A stretch of DNA of 41,288 bases from Paenibacillus sp. (GTDB lineage: Bacteria > Bacillota > Bacilli > Paenibacillales > Paenibacillaceae). Positions 1 to 7,203 of the stretch are shown one piece after another; within the stretch, counting starts at the first letter, position 1, and every line of letters starts with the position of its first letter. The DNA is taken from NCBI GenBank assembly GCA_031254035.1, contig JAIRVF010000008.1, positions 1 through 41,288 on the forward strand, read 5' to 3'. Below the pieces are notes generated by a model, which made no database searches, was not told the DNA's origin, and saw only the letters and a program-made list of their open reading frames with translations. The translations under genes and the position numbers were made by a program.

Positions 1-665
1 AATATGTCCGATATCCGAAAACAGCTGTCGTCCACAAGGTTCCCGCTGAGATGGAGCTTGAGTCCGCATTGTTGATTGAGCCGTATGCTTGCTCCAAGCA
101 TGCTGTGGATCGCGCGCAAATCGGTTGCGAGGATGTCGTCGTAATTTCCGGTGCAGGTCCGCTGGGCTTGGGAATGATCACGTATGCGCGAATGAAGAAT
201 CCGAAAAAACTGATTGTGCTGGACTTGATTGAGAATCGTTTGGAAAAGGCAAAGGAATTCGGAGCGGATCTCGTCCTCAATCCGAAAGAGACGGATGTGG
301 TTCAAACCATTATGGATATGACAGAAGGTTACGGCTGTGATATTTACATTGAGGCGACAGGGCATCCTGCCAGCGTAACGCAAGGGTTGAGCATGATTAG
401 AAAGCTTGGGCGCTTCGTAGAATTCAGCGTGTTCGGGGAGCCAACTACCGTGGATTGGTCCATCATTGGCGACCGCAAGGAACTGGATGTATTGGGATCT
501 CACTTGAGCCCATATTGTTACCCATTCGTCATTGAAAATATCGCGAACGGAAACCTAAAGACGAATGAAATCGTGTCCCGTAAGTTTCCGATCGAGCAGT
601 GGGAAGAGGCCTTTGAATACGCAACCGGAAAGCACGGTGATTTCAAGGTCGCGATTACGTTCTAA
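1..665 (+). CDS. Zinc-type medium-chain alcohol/polyol dehydrogenase, 5' end cut by window edge
   Basis: The reading frame is already open at the left edge (codons from position 3), so only the C-terminal ~220 residues are present and the true start lies outside. The visible part includes the family's EPYACSKHAV region, the Rossmann glycine motif GAGPLGLG (about 150-173), a following acidic residue in VLDLIE that suits NAD(H), and a typical C-terminal substrate-domain end. The catalytic zinc Cys/His would be in the missing part. Members oxidise secondary alcohols or polyols to ketones. The next genes are a ribulokinase-like kinase (16 bp downstream) and a polyol-permease-like carrier, so I infer oxidation of a pentitol (ribitol/arabinitol type) to a ketopentose. 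The exact substrate cannot be read from sequence; threonine or sorbitol dehydrogenase-like activities are alternatives. Confidence 0.9.
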   Translation, partial: YVRYPKTAVVHKVPAEMELESALLIEPYACSKHAVDRAQIGCEDVVVISGAGPLGLGMITYARMKNPKKLIVLDLIENRLEKAKEFGADLVLNPKETDVVQTIMDMTEGYGCDIYIEATGHPASVTQGLSMIRKLGRFVEFSVFGEPTTVDWSIIGDRKELDVLGSHLSPYCYPFVIENIANGNLKTNEIVSRKFPIEQWEEAFEYATGKHGDFKVAITF

Positions 666-681
666 AAAAGGGTGAATTAAA

Positions 682-2361
682 ATGGAGAAATATGTAGTAG
701 GAATCGATTTCGGCACATTAAGCGCCCGCACGATACTTGTTAACGCATCGACTGGAGATATATGCGCCACTGCAGAGATGAATTATCCTCACAGTGTTAT
801 GGAGCAGGTATTGCCTGATGGCGCTACGAAACTGGGCCCGGATTGGGCATTGCAGCATCCGCAGGACTATATCGAATGCGCCTCTGCAACGCTAAAAGAG
901 GTCCTGGAGACAAGCGGCATCGATATTCAGCAGATTATTGGTGTCGGGACTGATTTTACAGAATGCACGATACTTCCTGTTAAGGCAGATGGAACGCCGC
1001 TGTGCATGCTGGATACCTATAAGAGTAATCCGCATGCGTATGTGAAGCTGTGGAAGCACCATGCGGCTGCAGAGGAAGCTAATCGATTGAATGATATAGC
1101 CCGGATGCGGGGCGAAGAATTTTTGGATTTTTACGGCGGGAAGATTTCATCAGAATGGATGTTCCCAAAAATATGGCAAATTGTAAATGAAGCGCCTGAA
1201 ATTTATGAAGCTGCAGACCGCTTCATGGAGCTTGCCGATTGGATCACACTGCAGTTGACCGGTGAAGAAAAACGAAATAGCTGCACAGCTGGATATAAGG
1301 CTATATGGCACAAGCAGAATGGCTTTCCATCGAATGAATTTTTGAAAGCGCTCGATCCAAGGCTGGAACATGTCGTCGACGAGAAGATGTCGAGAACGAT
1401 TTATCCGGTCGGCACTAGAGCAGGGGCAATTACGAAAGAAAGCGCGAAATGGACGGGACTTGCTGTAGGGACAGCGGTATCTGTAGGAATAGGCGATGCT
1501 CATTGCGCTGTAATCGGCTGCGGCATTACGACTCCCGATATTTTACTGATGGTGATGGGGACGTCCGGCTGTGACATGCTGGCTAGCGAGACAGCGGTGA
1601 AGGTGCCGGGAATCAGCGGTATTTGCGAAGATGGCATCTTACCTGGTTTCTATGGCTATGAGGCAGGACAATCCTGTATGGGAGATCATTTCTCATGGTT
1701 CGCGAATCATTGTGTGCCGGAGCGCTTGGAGCAAGAAGCGAGAGCGGCGAACAAGCATGTGCTGCAGCTTCTGAATGAGAAAGCAGAGATGATTAAGCCC
1801 GGTGCCAGCGGCTTGATTGCACTGGATTGGTGGAATGGGAACCGTTCCGTTCTCGTAGATGCTGATCTGACAGGCTCGATGTTCGGGATGACGACGGCAA
1901 CGACGGCGGAAGAAATGTACAAGGCATTGGTGGAAGCAGTTGCGTTCGGCAAGCGAATGATTATCGAGAACTTTGTACAGCATGGAGTCCCGATCAACAA
2001 AATCATGGCTACCGGCGGGATTGCGGAAAAAAGCCCGTTCATCATGCAGACTTTTGCGGACATTATCGGCATGCCGATTCACGTTGCGGCGACTCAGCAA
2101 GGGACGGCGATGGGAGCAGCGATGCTAGGAGCCGTCGCAGCCGGCAGCGTAAACGGAGGGTATGATTCGATTCAACAGGCCGGAAAAGCAATGGGCAGAG
2201 GTATTAAGACAACCTATGAGCCGCAAAGTGAACACCGGGACATTTATAATCGGCTCTATGCCCAGTATGTACAGCTGCATGATTATTTCGGTCGCAATGA
2301 ACAAAGTCCAATCAAACAATTGAAAGCGATTAAATTGGAAGTCATGAGTGAAGCGCGATAA
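682..2361 (+). CDS. araB: Ribulokinase-like FGGY carbohydrate kinase
   Basis: This 559-residue protein has the length of bacterial ribulokinases (AraB about 560). It starts with the FGGY phosphate-binding signature VGIDFGTLSART, has the AraB-typical segment GGKISSEWMFPKIWQI in the middle, and carries the putative catalytic base Asp272 in GIGDAHC. The C-terminal ATP-binding half contains ATGGIAEKSP and GTAMGAAMLGA. The ATG has a GGGTGA ribosome site. Family members phosphorylate ribulose (and some pentitols) with ATP. In this operon it would act on the ketose made by the upstream dehydrogenase and feed the pentose phosphate pathway. There is no araA or araD beside it, so a role in pentitol rather than L-arabinose use is inferred. 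The name araB is by family resemblance only. Confidence 0.88.
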   Translation: MEKYVVGIDFGTLSARTILVNASTGDICATAEMNYPHSVMEQVLPDGATKLGPDWALQHPQDYIECASATLKEVLETSGIDIQQIIGVGTDFTECTILPVKADGTPLCMLDTYKSNPHAYVKLWKHHAAAEEANRLNDIARMRGEEFLDFYGGKISSEWMFPKIWQIVNEAPEIYEAADRFMELADWITLQLTGEEKRNSCTAGYKAIWHKQNGFPSNEFLKALDPRLEHVVDEKMSRTIYPVGTRAGAITKESAKWTGLAVGTAVSVGIGDAHCAVIGCGITTPDILLMVMGTSGCDMLASETAVKVPGISGICEDGILPGFYGYEAGQSCMGDHFSWFANHCVPERLEQEARAANKHVLQLLNEKAEMIKPGASGLIALDWWNGNRSVLVDADLTGSMFGMTTATTAEEMYKALVEAVAFGKRMIIENFVQHGVPINKIMATGGIAEKSPFIMQTFADIIGMPIHVAATQQGTAMGAAMLGAVAAGSVNGGYDSIQQAGKAMGRGIKTTYEPQSEHRDIYNRLYAQYVQLHDYFGRNEQSPIKQLKAIKLEVMSEAR

Positions 2362-2432
2362 AAATATAGACCTTTTTGAGCATCCGCATTACGGATAGTA
2401 GAAGAAGGAAATGATCATTCAGGAAAGAAGTG

Positions 2433-3713
2433 ATGCACTTGAAAAGGACAAATATGTTAAACAAAATAGGTATCCCTTCATCCCTTGCATGGGGTTATCT
2501 CGGCATTCTGATCTTCATGATGGGGGATGGGTTGGAGCAAGGTTGGCTAAGCCCATATTTGGTTGAACAGGGGCTCACCGTACAGCAATCTGGCATTTTA
2601 TTTACGGTATATGGGGTTACGATTGCATTGTCTTCTTTCCTGTCCGGATTATTCGTTGATGCGATGGGTCCTAAAAAAGCGATGCTGACTGGTTTAATCC
2701 TGTATATTCTCGGTTCCGCCGGCTTTATTGGTCTAGGGATTACCCAGCTTTCATTTGCGACGATGCTGCCGACGTATGCGTTTAAAGGTCTCGGCTATCC
2801 TTTGTTTGCATACTCGTTCCTCGTGTGGATCGCATATCAGACACCGCAGAAAAAGCTGGGGACCGCTGTCGGCTGGTTCTGGTTCGTGTTCACTGGGGGT
2901 ATGAACGTGCTCGGGGCATTCTACTCCACCTGGGCACTGAAGCACCTAGGGCATATCAACACACTATGGAGCGCAATCGTATGGGTAGTGCTTGGAGCAT
3001 TGTTCGCACTGGTCATCAATCCCGGCGGTAAGCTGGATAAGACCAAGGCTGAACAACACGATAACAAATTAAAAGAGCTTGCAAAAGGATTGAAAATTGT
3101 CAAAAAAGAACCCAAAATTGTATTGGTCGGCATGGTCCGAATTATTAATACGGCTGCACAATTCGGCTTCCCTGTATATATGCCCCTTTACATGGAAAGT
3201 CAAGGTATTAGCATTGGGTCCTGGCTGCATCTATGGGCTATGATTTTTATTGGCAACATTGCATTTAATCTGCTGTTCGGCATCGTGGGCGATAAGCTCG
3301 GCTGGAGAAATACGGTGATGTGGTTCGGTTGCGTGGGCTCGGCTTTCTTCACGGTTTTGTTGTTCTATGCACCTCAGCTTGCTGCAGGAAATGTATGGCT
3401 TACGCAAACGATCGGCATTTTGTGGGGTGGCTGCTTAGCAGGCTTCGTACCATTGTCCGCGATAGCTCCTTCATTGGTGAAGGAAGAAAAAGGCGCGGCG
3501 ATGTCTATCTTGAACTTGGGCGCTGGATTGAGCGCATTTGTAGGCCCAGCGATTGTTGCCTTGTTCATTGGCAGCCTTGGTTACGCCGGAATTACATGGC
3601 TCTTCGCGGGATTGTTTGTAGCAGCGGGTGTCATGATGATCTTTGTAAAGCTTCCTGATGAGAAAAAGACATCAACGGATGCAAGCTTACAGAGTGAAAT
3701 TGTAAGCGCTTAG
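2433..3713 (+). CDS. MFS transporter, polyol permease-like
   Basis: A 426-residue, roughly 12-helix major facilitator. The N-terminus reads SLAWGYLGILIFMMGDGLEQ, which I recognise as typical of the polyol permease branch (RbtT/DalT/CsbX type). The loop between helices 2 and 3 (GLFVDAMGPKKAM) is the usual MFS A-motif position, and a charged central loop (about residues 195-225) separates the two six-helix halves. ATG 2433 is chosen because AGGAAAG at 2421-2427 is well spaced; GTG 2430 directly upstream is also possible. It is third in the dehydrogenase-kinase-carrier operon and would import the polyol. A strong terminator follows, so it is the last gene. The substrate is inferred from context and family only. 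Confidence 0.87.
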   Translation: MHLKRTNMLNKIGIPSSLAWGYLGILIFMMGDGLEQGWLSPYLVEQGLTVQQSGILFTVYGVTIALSSFLSGLFVDAMGPKKAMLTGLILYILGSAGFIGLGITQLSFATMLPTYAFKGLGYPLFAYSFLVWIAYQTPQKKLGTAVGWFWFVFTGGMNVLGAFYSTWALKHLGHINTLWSAIVWVVLGALFALVINPGGKLDKTKAEQHDNKLKELAKGLKIVKKEPKIVLVGMVRIINTAAQFGFPVYMPLYMESQGISIGSWLHLWAMIFIGNIAFNLLFGIVGDKLGWRNTVMWFGCVGSAFFTVLLFYAPQLAAGNVWLTQTIGILWGGCLAGFVPLSAIAPSLVKEEKGAAMSILNLGAGLSAFVGPAIVALFIGSLGYAGITWLFAGLFVAAGVMMIFVKLPDEKKTSTDASLQSEIVSA

Positions 3714-3732
3714 AAATAAGTAACAAGTATCT

Positions 3733-3775
3733 AAAAAAGCAGCTCTTCTCCATTTGGTAGAGGGCTGCTTTTTTA
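3733..3775 (+). terminator. Intrinsic terminator of the polyol operon
   Basis: A hairpin with arms AGCAGCTCT and AGAGGGCTGCT (a small bulge), followed by six T residues, lies 20 bp after the carrier stop codon. Confidence 0.85.
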
Positions 3776-3792
3776 ACGTTCCCCGAAAGAAG

Positions 3793-3835
3793 TCTCCCAC
3801 TTCTAGATCTTGCGAAGCTTGATGAAAGTGGGAGA
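3793..3835 (+). repeat. Left-end hairpin of the IS200/IS605-type element
   Basis: A perfect 10-bp inverted repeat (TCTCCCACTT / AAGTGGGAGA) with a 23-nt loop, lying about 120 bp upstream of the tnpB start, as in the folded left ends recognised by TnpA in this family. Confidence 0.75.
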
Positions 3836-3957
3836 TGAATTTGGGTAGGCGTAGCCTAAAGTTCTTTTCTACATTTTTTTCACGGTGTGATACAATCATT
3901 CTGAAGCAAGAAATATATGGAGAATCAAGGGGATGAAGTGAGGTGAGGTGATTCGAT

Positions 3958-4532
3958 ATGGCAAACAAAGCATATAAATTCCGTCTGTACCCATCCCAAG
4001 AACAAGCGCAGCTTCTTGCAAAAACCTTCGGCTCAGTTCGTTTCGTTTACAACAAAATGTTGGCTGAACGAAAGGAAACCTATGAGCAATTCAAGAATGA
4101 CGAAAAATTATATGGCATAAACAACGATTGAAAGTAGCAAAGCTTCATGAAAAGGTTGCACATCAAAGAAAAGACTTTCTACATAGGGTGTCGTACACAT
4201 TAGCGGAACGATATGATTGCGTTGTTATTGAAGACCTCAGCATGAAGGGAATGTCACAGGCGCTCCATTTTGGCAAAAGTGTTGCAGATCATGCCTGGGG
4301 TAAGTTCACGACATATCTTGAGTACAAGTTAGAAGAACAAGGTAAGAAGCTTATCAAAATAGATAAGTGGTTCCCATCGTCCAAAACTTGTTCCAGCTGC
4401 GGCCTCATAAGGAAGTCTCTATCTCTTTCTGAGCGGACATTCCGCTGTGAATGTGGATTTGTAGCAGATCGAGACTGGAATGCATCGATCAATATCAAAA
4501 ATGAAGGATTGCGCTTATTAGGGTTAGTATAG
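3958..4532 (+). pseudogene. tnpB: tnpB (IS200/IS605 RNA-guided nuclease), internally deleted and frameshifted
   Basis: ATG 3958 opens a typical TnpB N-terminus (ANKAYKFRLYPSQEQAQLL, then FGSVRFVYNK), but the frame stops after 57 codons at 4129. From about 4113 the C-terminal part continues in another frame (WHKQRLKVAKLHEKVA) to a stop at 4530-4532. The C-terminal piece keeps the RuvC-II motif VVIEDLSMKGM, the zinc ribbon (CSSC ... CEC) and the RuvC-III motif DRDWNASINI. The middle, including the RuvC-I aspartate, is missing. Full TnpB is about 370-400 residues and only about 190 codons remain, so roughly half is gone. The protein cannot be an active nuclease. The sharp junction near 4108-4113 suggests a single out-of-frame deletion. 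Confidence 0.88.
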
Positions 4533-4654
4533 CAAAATGAACTCTTGGTTCAAGAGGAATAGCTCGGTCAGTTTTCGTTGGCTACTAAAAGCAGCGATAA
4601 GTCGAGAAGCCCCCACTTCAAAAACCGTTAGGTTTTAAGTGGTGGGTAGTTCAC
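4460..4654 (+). ncRNA. Possible omega-RNA / right-end region of the tnpB element
   Basis: In this family the guide (omega) RNA is made from the 3' end of tnpB and the right end of the element. Here that stretch is intact and ends with a strong hairpin: CCCCCACTT near 4610-4618 pairs with AAGTGGTGGG near 4637-4646, with an inner stem AAAAACC/GGTTTT, then TAGTTCAC. Whether it is transcribed is unknown. If it is, the guide would be the sequence just after 4654, inside the MerR remnant. Confidence 0.45.
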
Positions 4655-4655
4655 A

Positions 4656-4945
4656 AGGAGCTTTTGATATTCGATTTCATTTAAAACGGCTTGTTCTTTC
4701 TCTTCAAATAAGGATTGAATTCCCTCTATACTCATGCTTTTTCTTAATTCCTGGATTTTTTTTATTTCAATATCCACTTCTCTATAGAAATTTACTGTTG
4801 TTATATCATAGATATCAAAATGGTTATATTTCCTATATCCATTCTCCGAATTTTGCTTCGGCTTTACTAATTCCTTTTCTTCATAAAACTTCAGGGTATC
4901 TCTAGATACACCTAAAAATTTAGCTACTTGGCCAATGTTGTACAT
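4656..4945 (-). pseudogene. MerR-family regulator, 3' end lost at the IS element
   Basis: The start at 4945 has a clear AAAGGAGA site (4951-4958 on the plus strand). The product begins with a textbook MerR winged helix (MYNIGQVAKFLGVSRDTLKF, then YEEKELVKP and NGYRKY), followed by a helical linker to about residue 96. The homologous sequence stops where the right end of the IS200/IS605 element begins; the frame then reads into the element and ends within it. The missing C-terminal part is not found on the far side of the element, where the terminator of the MFS gene lies. The insertion was therefore accompanied by a deletion or followed by one. DNA binding might persist, but the effector-sensing part is absent. 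Confidence 0.82.
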
Positions 4946-5000
4946 GATACTCTCCTTTAACAGCGATCGTAGGAATGATTCGTACTTGTAGCTCCTAACG

Positions 5001-5046
5001 ACAAACAAAAGGTATCCCTCGGGTCTATTGAACCTTGTGGGATACC
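5001..5046 (-). terminator. Intrinsic terminator downstream of moaB
   Basis: Read on the minus strand, GGTATCCC ... GGGATACC (8 bp perfect, 20-nt loop) is followed by TTTTGTTTG. It lies 17 bp after the moaB stop. Confidence 0.75.
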
Positions 5047-5063
5047 CTCTACATCGCCTTGAT

Positions 5064-5579
5064 CTATGATTTTTTATAAATCTCTCGCATCACATGGCCG
5101 AGCTCAGGCACAATGATCCGCTCCATAGCCAATTTAACTGCTCCTTTGGAACCCGGTATGGAGAAAACAGCTGTACTGCCCGTTGTTCCGGCGATCGCAC
5201 GGCTAAGGATAGCGGCCGGACCGATATCTTCCGTGAAGCTCAGGTATCTGAAGATCTCCCCGAATCCCGGCAATTGCTTGTCCAGCAGCGAAGAAACGGC
5301 TTCGTAGGTCGTATCCCTAGGCGAAATACCGGTTCCCCCCGTCAAAATAACGGTTTCCACTTCTGGATTCCCCACAGCCTCATGAATTAGCTCCCTTATG
5401 CCATCATAATCATCCTTAACGATTGTATAACCTACAACCCGGTACCCGGCTTCTTCCAAAAGGGACTTAATTAATTGTCCCCCGGTATCCGTCTCCGGAG
5501 TGCGTGTATCCGACACGGTGACAATCATGCAGGATACGGTATCGGGCGCCTCGCTGCGATGTTGATCTACTGATCTCAT
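5064..5579 (-). CDS. moaB: Molybdenum cofactor biosynthesis protein MoaB (MoaB/Mog fold)
   Basis: A 171-residue protein of usual MoaB length. The MoaB/Mog signature is clear: VSDTRTPETDTGGQL near the N-terminus, the molybdopterin-binding loop TGGTGISPRD at the centre, then LPGFGEIFR and the C-terminal SIPGSKGAVKLAME. Family members adenylylate molybdopterin or bind it in Moco synthesis in the cytoplasm. It stands alone: no other moa/mob gene is visible, the neighbours are a broken merR and a divergent CobW GTPase. The start at 5579 has a GGGAGATGAG sequence 10-14 nt upstream, a little far but the best available. Its own terminator follows. Confidence 0.93.
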   Translation of the reverse strand: MRSVDQHRSEAPDTVSCMIVTVSDTRTPETDTGGQLIKSLLEEAGYRVVGYTIVKDDYDGIRELIHEAVGNPEVETVILTGGTGISPRDTTYEAVSSLLDKQLPGFGEIFRYLSFTEDIGPAAILSRAIAGTTGSTAVFSIPGSKGAVKLAMERIIVPELGHVMREIYKKS

Positions 5580-5603
5580 TTTGTTTTACTCATCTCCCGT
5601 TTA

Positions 5604-5655
5604 AAAGGTTGTTCAAAAAGTCCGCCGACCTTTTTGAAAACGCATTTTAAGTGTC
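5604..5655 (+). repeat. Short relative of the MITE-like repeat found at 33.6 kb
   Basis: The sequence GGTTGTTCAAAAAGTCCGC near 5608-5626 is identical (19 nt) to the reverse complement of the right end of the element at 33613-33795. Both then contain a CTTTTTGAAAA...ACGCA-like segment. It looks like an internally deleted or decayed copy in the moaB/cobW intergenic space. Confidence 0.6.
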
Positions 5656-5760
5656 TTTTTAGGATAATCCTTTGTGCGCCAACATGCAATGCTTTAAGGA
5701 AATTATGCTTTCAGGAGCGGTTGCGGCGAAGCTGGGGGTGTAGTACACTTTGCTAAAAAC

Positions 5761-5798
5761 AGATTGCCAGCGTGAAAGCAGATTGCAAGCGTGAAAGC
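5761..5798 (+). repeat. 19-bp tandem duplication just upstream of the CobW gene
   Basis: Two adjacent 19-bp units starting AGATTGC and ending AGCGTGAAAGC differ by one base (C at one position of the first unit, A in the second). They lie just before the AGAGGAG site of the GTPase gene. Confidence 0.85.
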
Positions 5799-5817
5799 GA
5801 TGAAGAGGAGAAAGAAT

Positions 5818-6813
5818 ATGACACAGAAATCAACACCCATTTACATATTGTCCGGCTTTTTGGGAAGCGGGAAAACAACCCTGCTGCAGCAGTTGGTATC
5901 CCATTGGCAGGAGCAAGGCCTGCTCCCGGCAGTAATTATGAACGAAGTCGGGGACATCAATCTGGACGGGTTGCTTGTTCAGGAACAGGTGCCGATGACG
6001 GAAATGCTTAGCGGGTGCATCTGCTGCTCGATCCGCGGCGACTTGAGCATGGAGATTGCCGGCTTGATCGAAAGGGAGCATCCGGATGTTATCGTCGTCG
6101 AAGCGACGGGGATCGCTAACCCGATGGAAATTTTGGATGGGGTGACGGAAGCGGCCCTGTATTTGAAAATTGACTTAAAAGGAGTCATCACGGTTGTCGA
6201 CTCGGCCCATCTGCTGGAATTGTATCGTGAGCAGAAGGGGAAAACCTTCCGCCTGATGCAAGAGCAGATCCGCTCGGCATCATGTCTTGTTTTGAACAAG
6301 ACCGACCTGGTCAACCGGGAAGAGCAGCAGCAACTTGGAACCGTCATTTCGCAATGGAATGCCTATGCGCCTATGCTCCCGACTGTCCGCTGCGAGGTTA
6401 ACCTATCCGAAGTTTTGACTGCGCTTGAGGGAATTCAGAACGGTTCTACCCCTGGCGTGGCCGCAATGCAAGAGGGTGAAAGGGAGCATGATGATGCTGA
6501 ACATCATCATGATTCGCCGCATCATCATACGCATGACCATGTCATGGTCTATACCCATTATTTGAGTGGTCCTGTCGACAGCGGGGATTTTGAGAGCTTC
6601 ATCGCCAAGCTCCCGCGGGAGGTATACCGTGCGAAAGGTGTTTTGACGTTTAGTGACACGGCAAGCCGGTTTTTGTTTCAATACGCATTCCGGGAACCGG
6701 ATTTTCTGCGGATTAACCCTCAGGGTAGTGTGCCAGATGTGGTGGTCTTTATCGGGGAGCATTTTTCAAAATCAGAAATTGAGGATGGCATGCGGGCGCT
6801 TGAACAAAGATAG
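5818..6813 (+). CDS. COG0523/CobW-family metal-chaperone GTPase
   Basis: Start ATG 5818 is used because AGAGGAG (5804-5810) lies 7 nt upstream; an in-frame GTG at 5791 lacks a site. The 331-residue product has Walker A GFLGSGKT (13-20), the family's metal-binding GCICC motif (CxCC, residues 67-70), the guanine motif NKTD, and a His/Asp-rich metal tail in the middle (HHHDSPHHHTHDH), followed by the C-terminal CobW domain. COG0523 GTPases deliver zinc, cobalt, nickel or other metals to client proteins. The His-rich segment favours zinc or nickel/cobalt. I see no Zur-like operator and no cobalamin gene nearby, so the client metal is open. moaB is divergent. It is transcribed with, or shortly before, the T-box argS unit. 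Confidence 0.92.
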   Translation: MTQKSTPIYILSGFLGSGKTTLLQQLVSHWQEQGLLPAVIMNEVGDINLDGLLVQEQVPMTEMLSGCICCSIRGDLSMEIAGLIEREHPDVIVVEATGIANPMEILDGVTEAALYLKIDLKGVITVVDSAHLLELYREQKGKTFRLMQEQIRSASCLVLNKTDLVNREEQQQLGTVISQWNAYAPMLPTVRCEVNLSEVLTALEGIQNGSTPGVAAMQEGEREHDDAEHHHDSPHHHTHDHVMVYTHYLSGPVDSGDFESFIAKLPREVYRAKGVLTFSDTASRFLFQYAFREPDFLRINPQGSVPDVVVFIGEHFSKSEIEDGMRALEQR

Positions 6814-6836
6814 GCGTGGAAAATAATGATCGTGTC

Positions 6837-6865
6837 TTGATTCCGGTACAAACGGTGTGTATAAT
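6837..6865 (+). promoter_or_regulatory. Sigma-A promoter of the T-box/argS unit
   Basis: TTGATT (6837-6842), a 17-bp spacer and a perfect TATAAT (6860-6865) lie 24 bp after the CobW stop and just upstream of the T-box leader. Confidence 0.85.
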
Positions 6866-6871
6866 ATTTGA

Positions 6872-7150
6872 AAATTGAATGTCTGGGATCGGGAGAGTAA
6901 GGAAGGTTGGAAATGGATAGCGAGCCGGGAATGGTGAAAGCCGGTACATGTTCCCTTCGTGAAGCGCACCCGTGAGATGGCAGGTCCAAAGCTTTTTCGT
7001 CTGAAAAGCAAGTAGATCTGTCCGGATGACCCCGTTACAGGTTGATAAGGGAAACGGAATGAAGGCAAGCGGTCTTCGTTTCGTTTACTTAGAGTGGTAC
7101 CGCGGGAATATCAAGCTCTCGTCTCTATTATAGAGACGGGGGCCTTTTTG
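6872..7150 (+). promoter_or_regulatory. T-box riboswitch, predicted arginine specifier (CGC)
   Basis: The leader contains the T-box core AGAGTGGTACCGCG (7091-7104), with TGGT able to pair with an uncharged tRNA acceptor end. A terminator follows (CGTCTCTA 7120-7127 with TAGAGACG 7131-7138, then GGGGCC and five T). Stem I is visible from about 6885 with its AGTA motif. On its 3' side the sequence GTGAAG-CGC-ACCCGTG places CGC, an arginine codon, at 6965-6967 in the specifier position. This matches the downstream argS. Uncharged tRNA-Arg should stabilise the antiterminator and allow argS expression. Confidence 0.93.
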
Positions 7151-7203
7151 CTTTAGCGAAGCAGAAGTATTTAAATTACAAATTGATAGAGGGGTTGTTT
7201 TTA

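Larger units (their letters stand above)
3790..4655 (+). mobile_element. IS200/IS605-type element without tnpA, carrying a deleted tnpB
   Basis: The element has a subterminal left hairpin (TCTCCCACTT at 3793-3802 with AAGTGGGAGA at 3826-3835), a broken tnpB, and a right-end hairpin (4610-4647) followed by TAGTTCAC, as expected for this single-strand transposing family, which makes no terminal inverted repeats or target duplications. No tnpA (HUH transposase) is present, so movement would need a transposase in trans. The right end lies inside a truncated MerR gene. Exact boundaries are estimated by eye. Confidence 0.8.

Noticed and set aside
3687..3968. Minus-strand frame across the MFS terminator and the left IS end, checked as the missing 3' part of the broken merR
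   Set aside because: Its translation has no MerR features and it spans the IS left-end hairpin.
4128..4532. Reading the tnpB C-terminal part as an independent gene
   Set aside because: It opens with a TTG inside a normally internal TnpB helix and has no ribosome site; it is the tail of a deleted tnpB.
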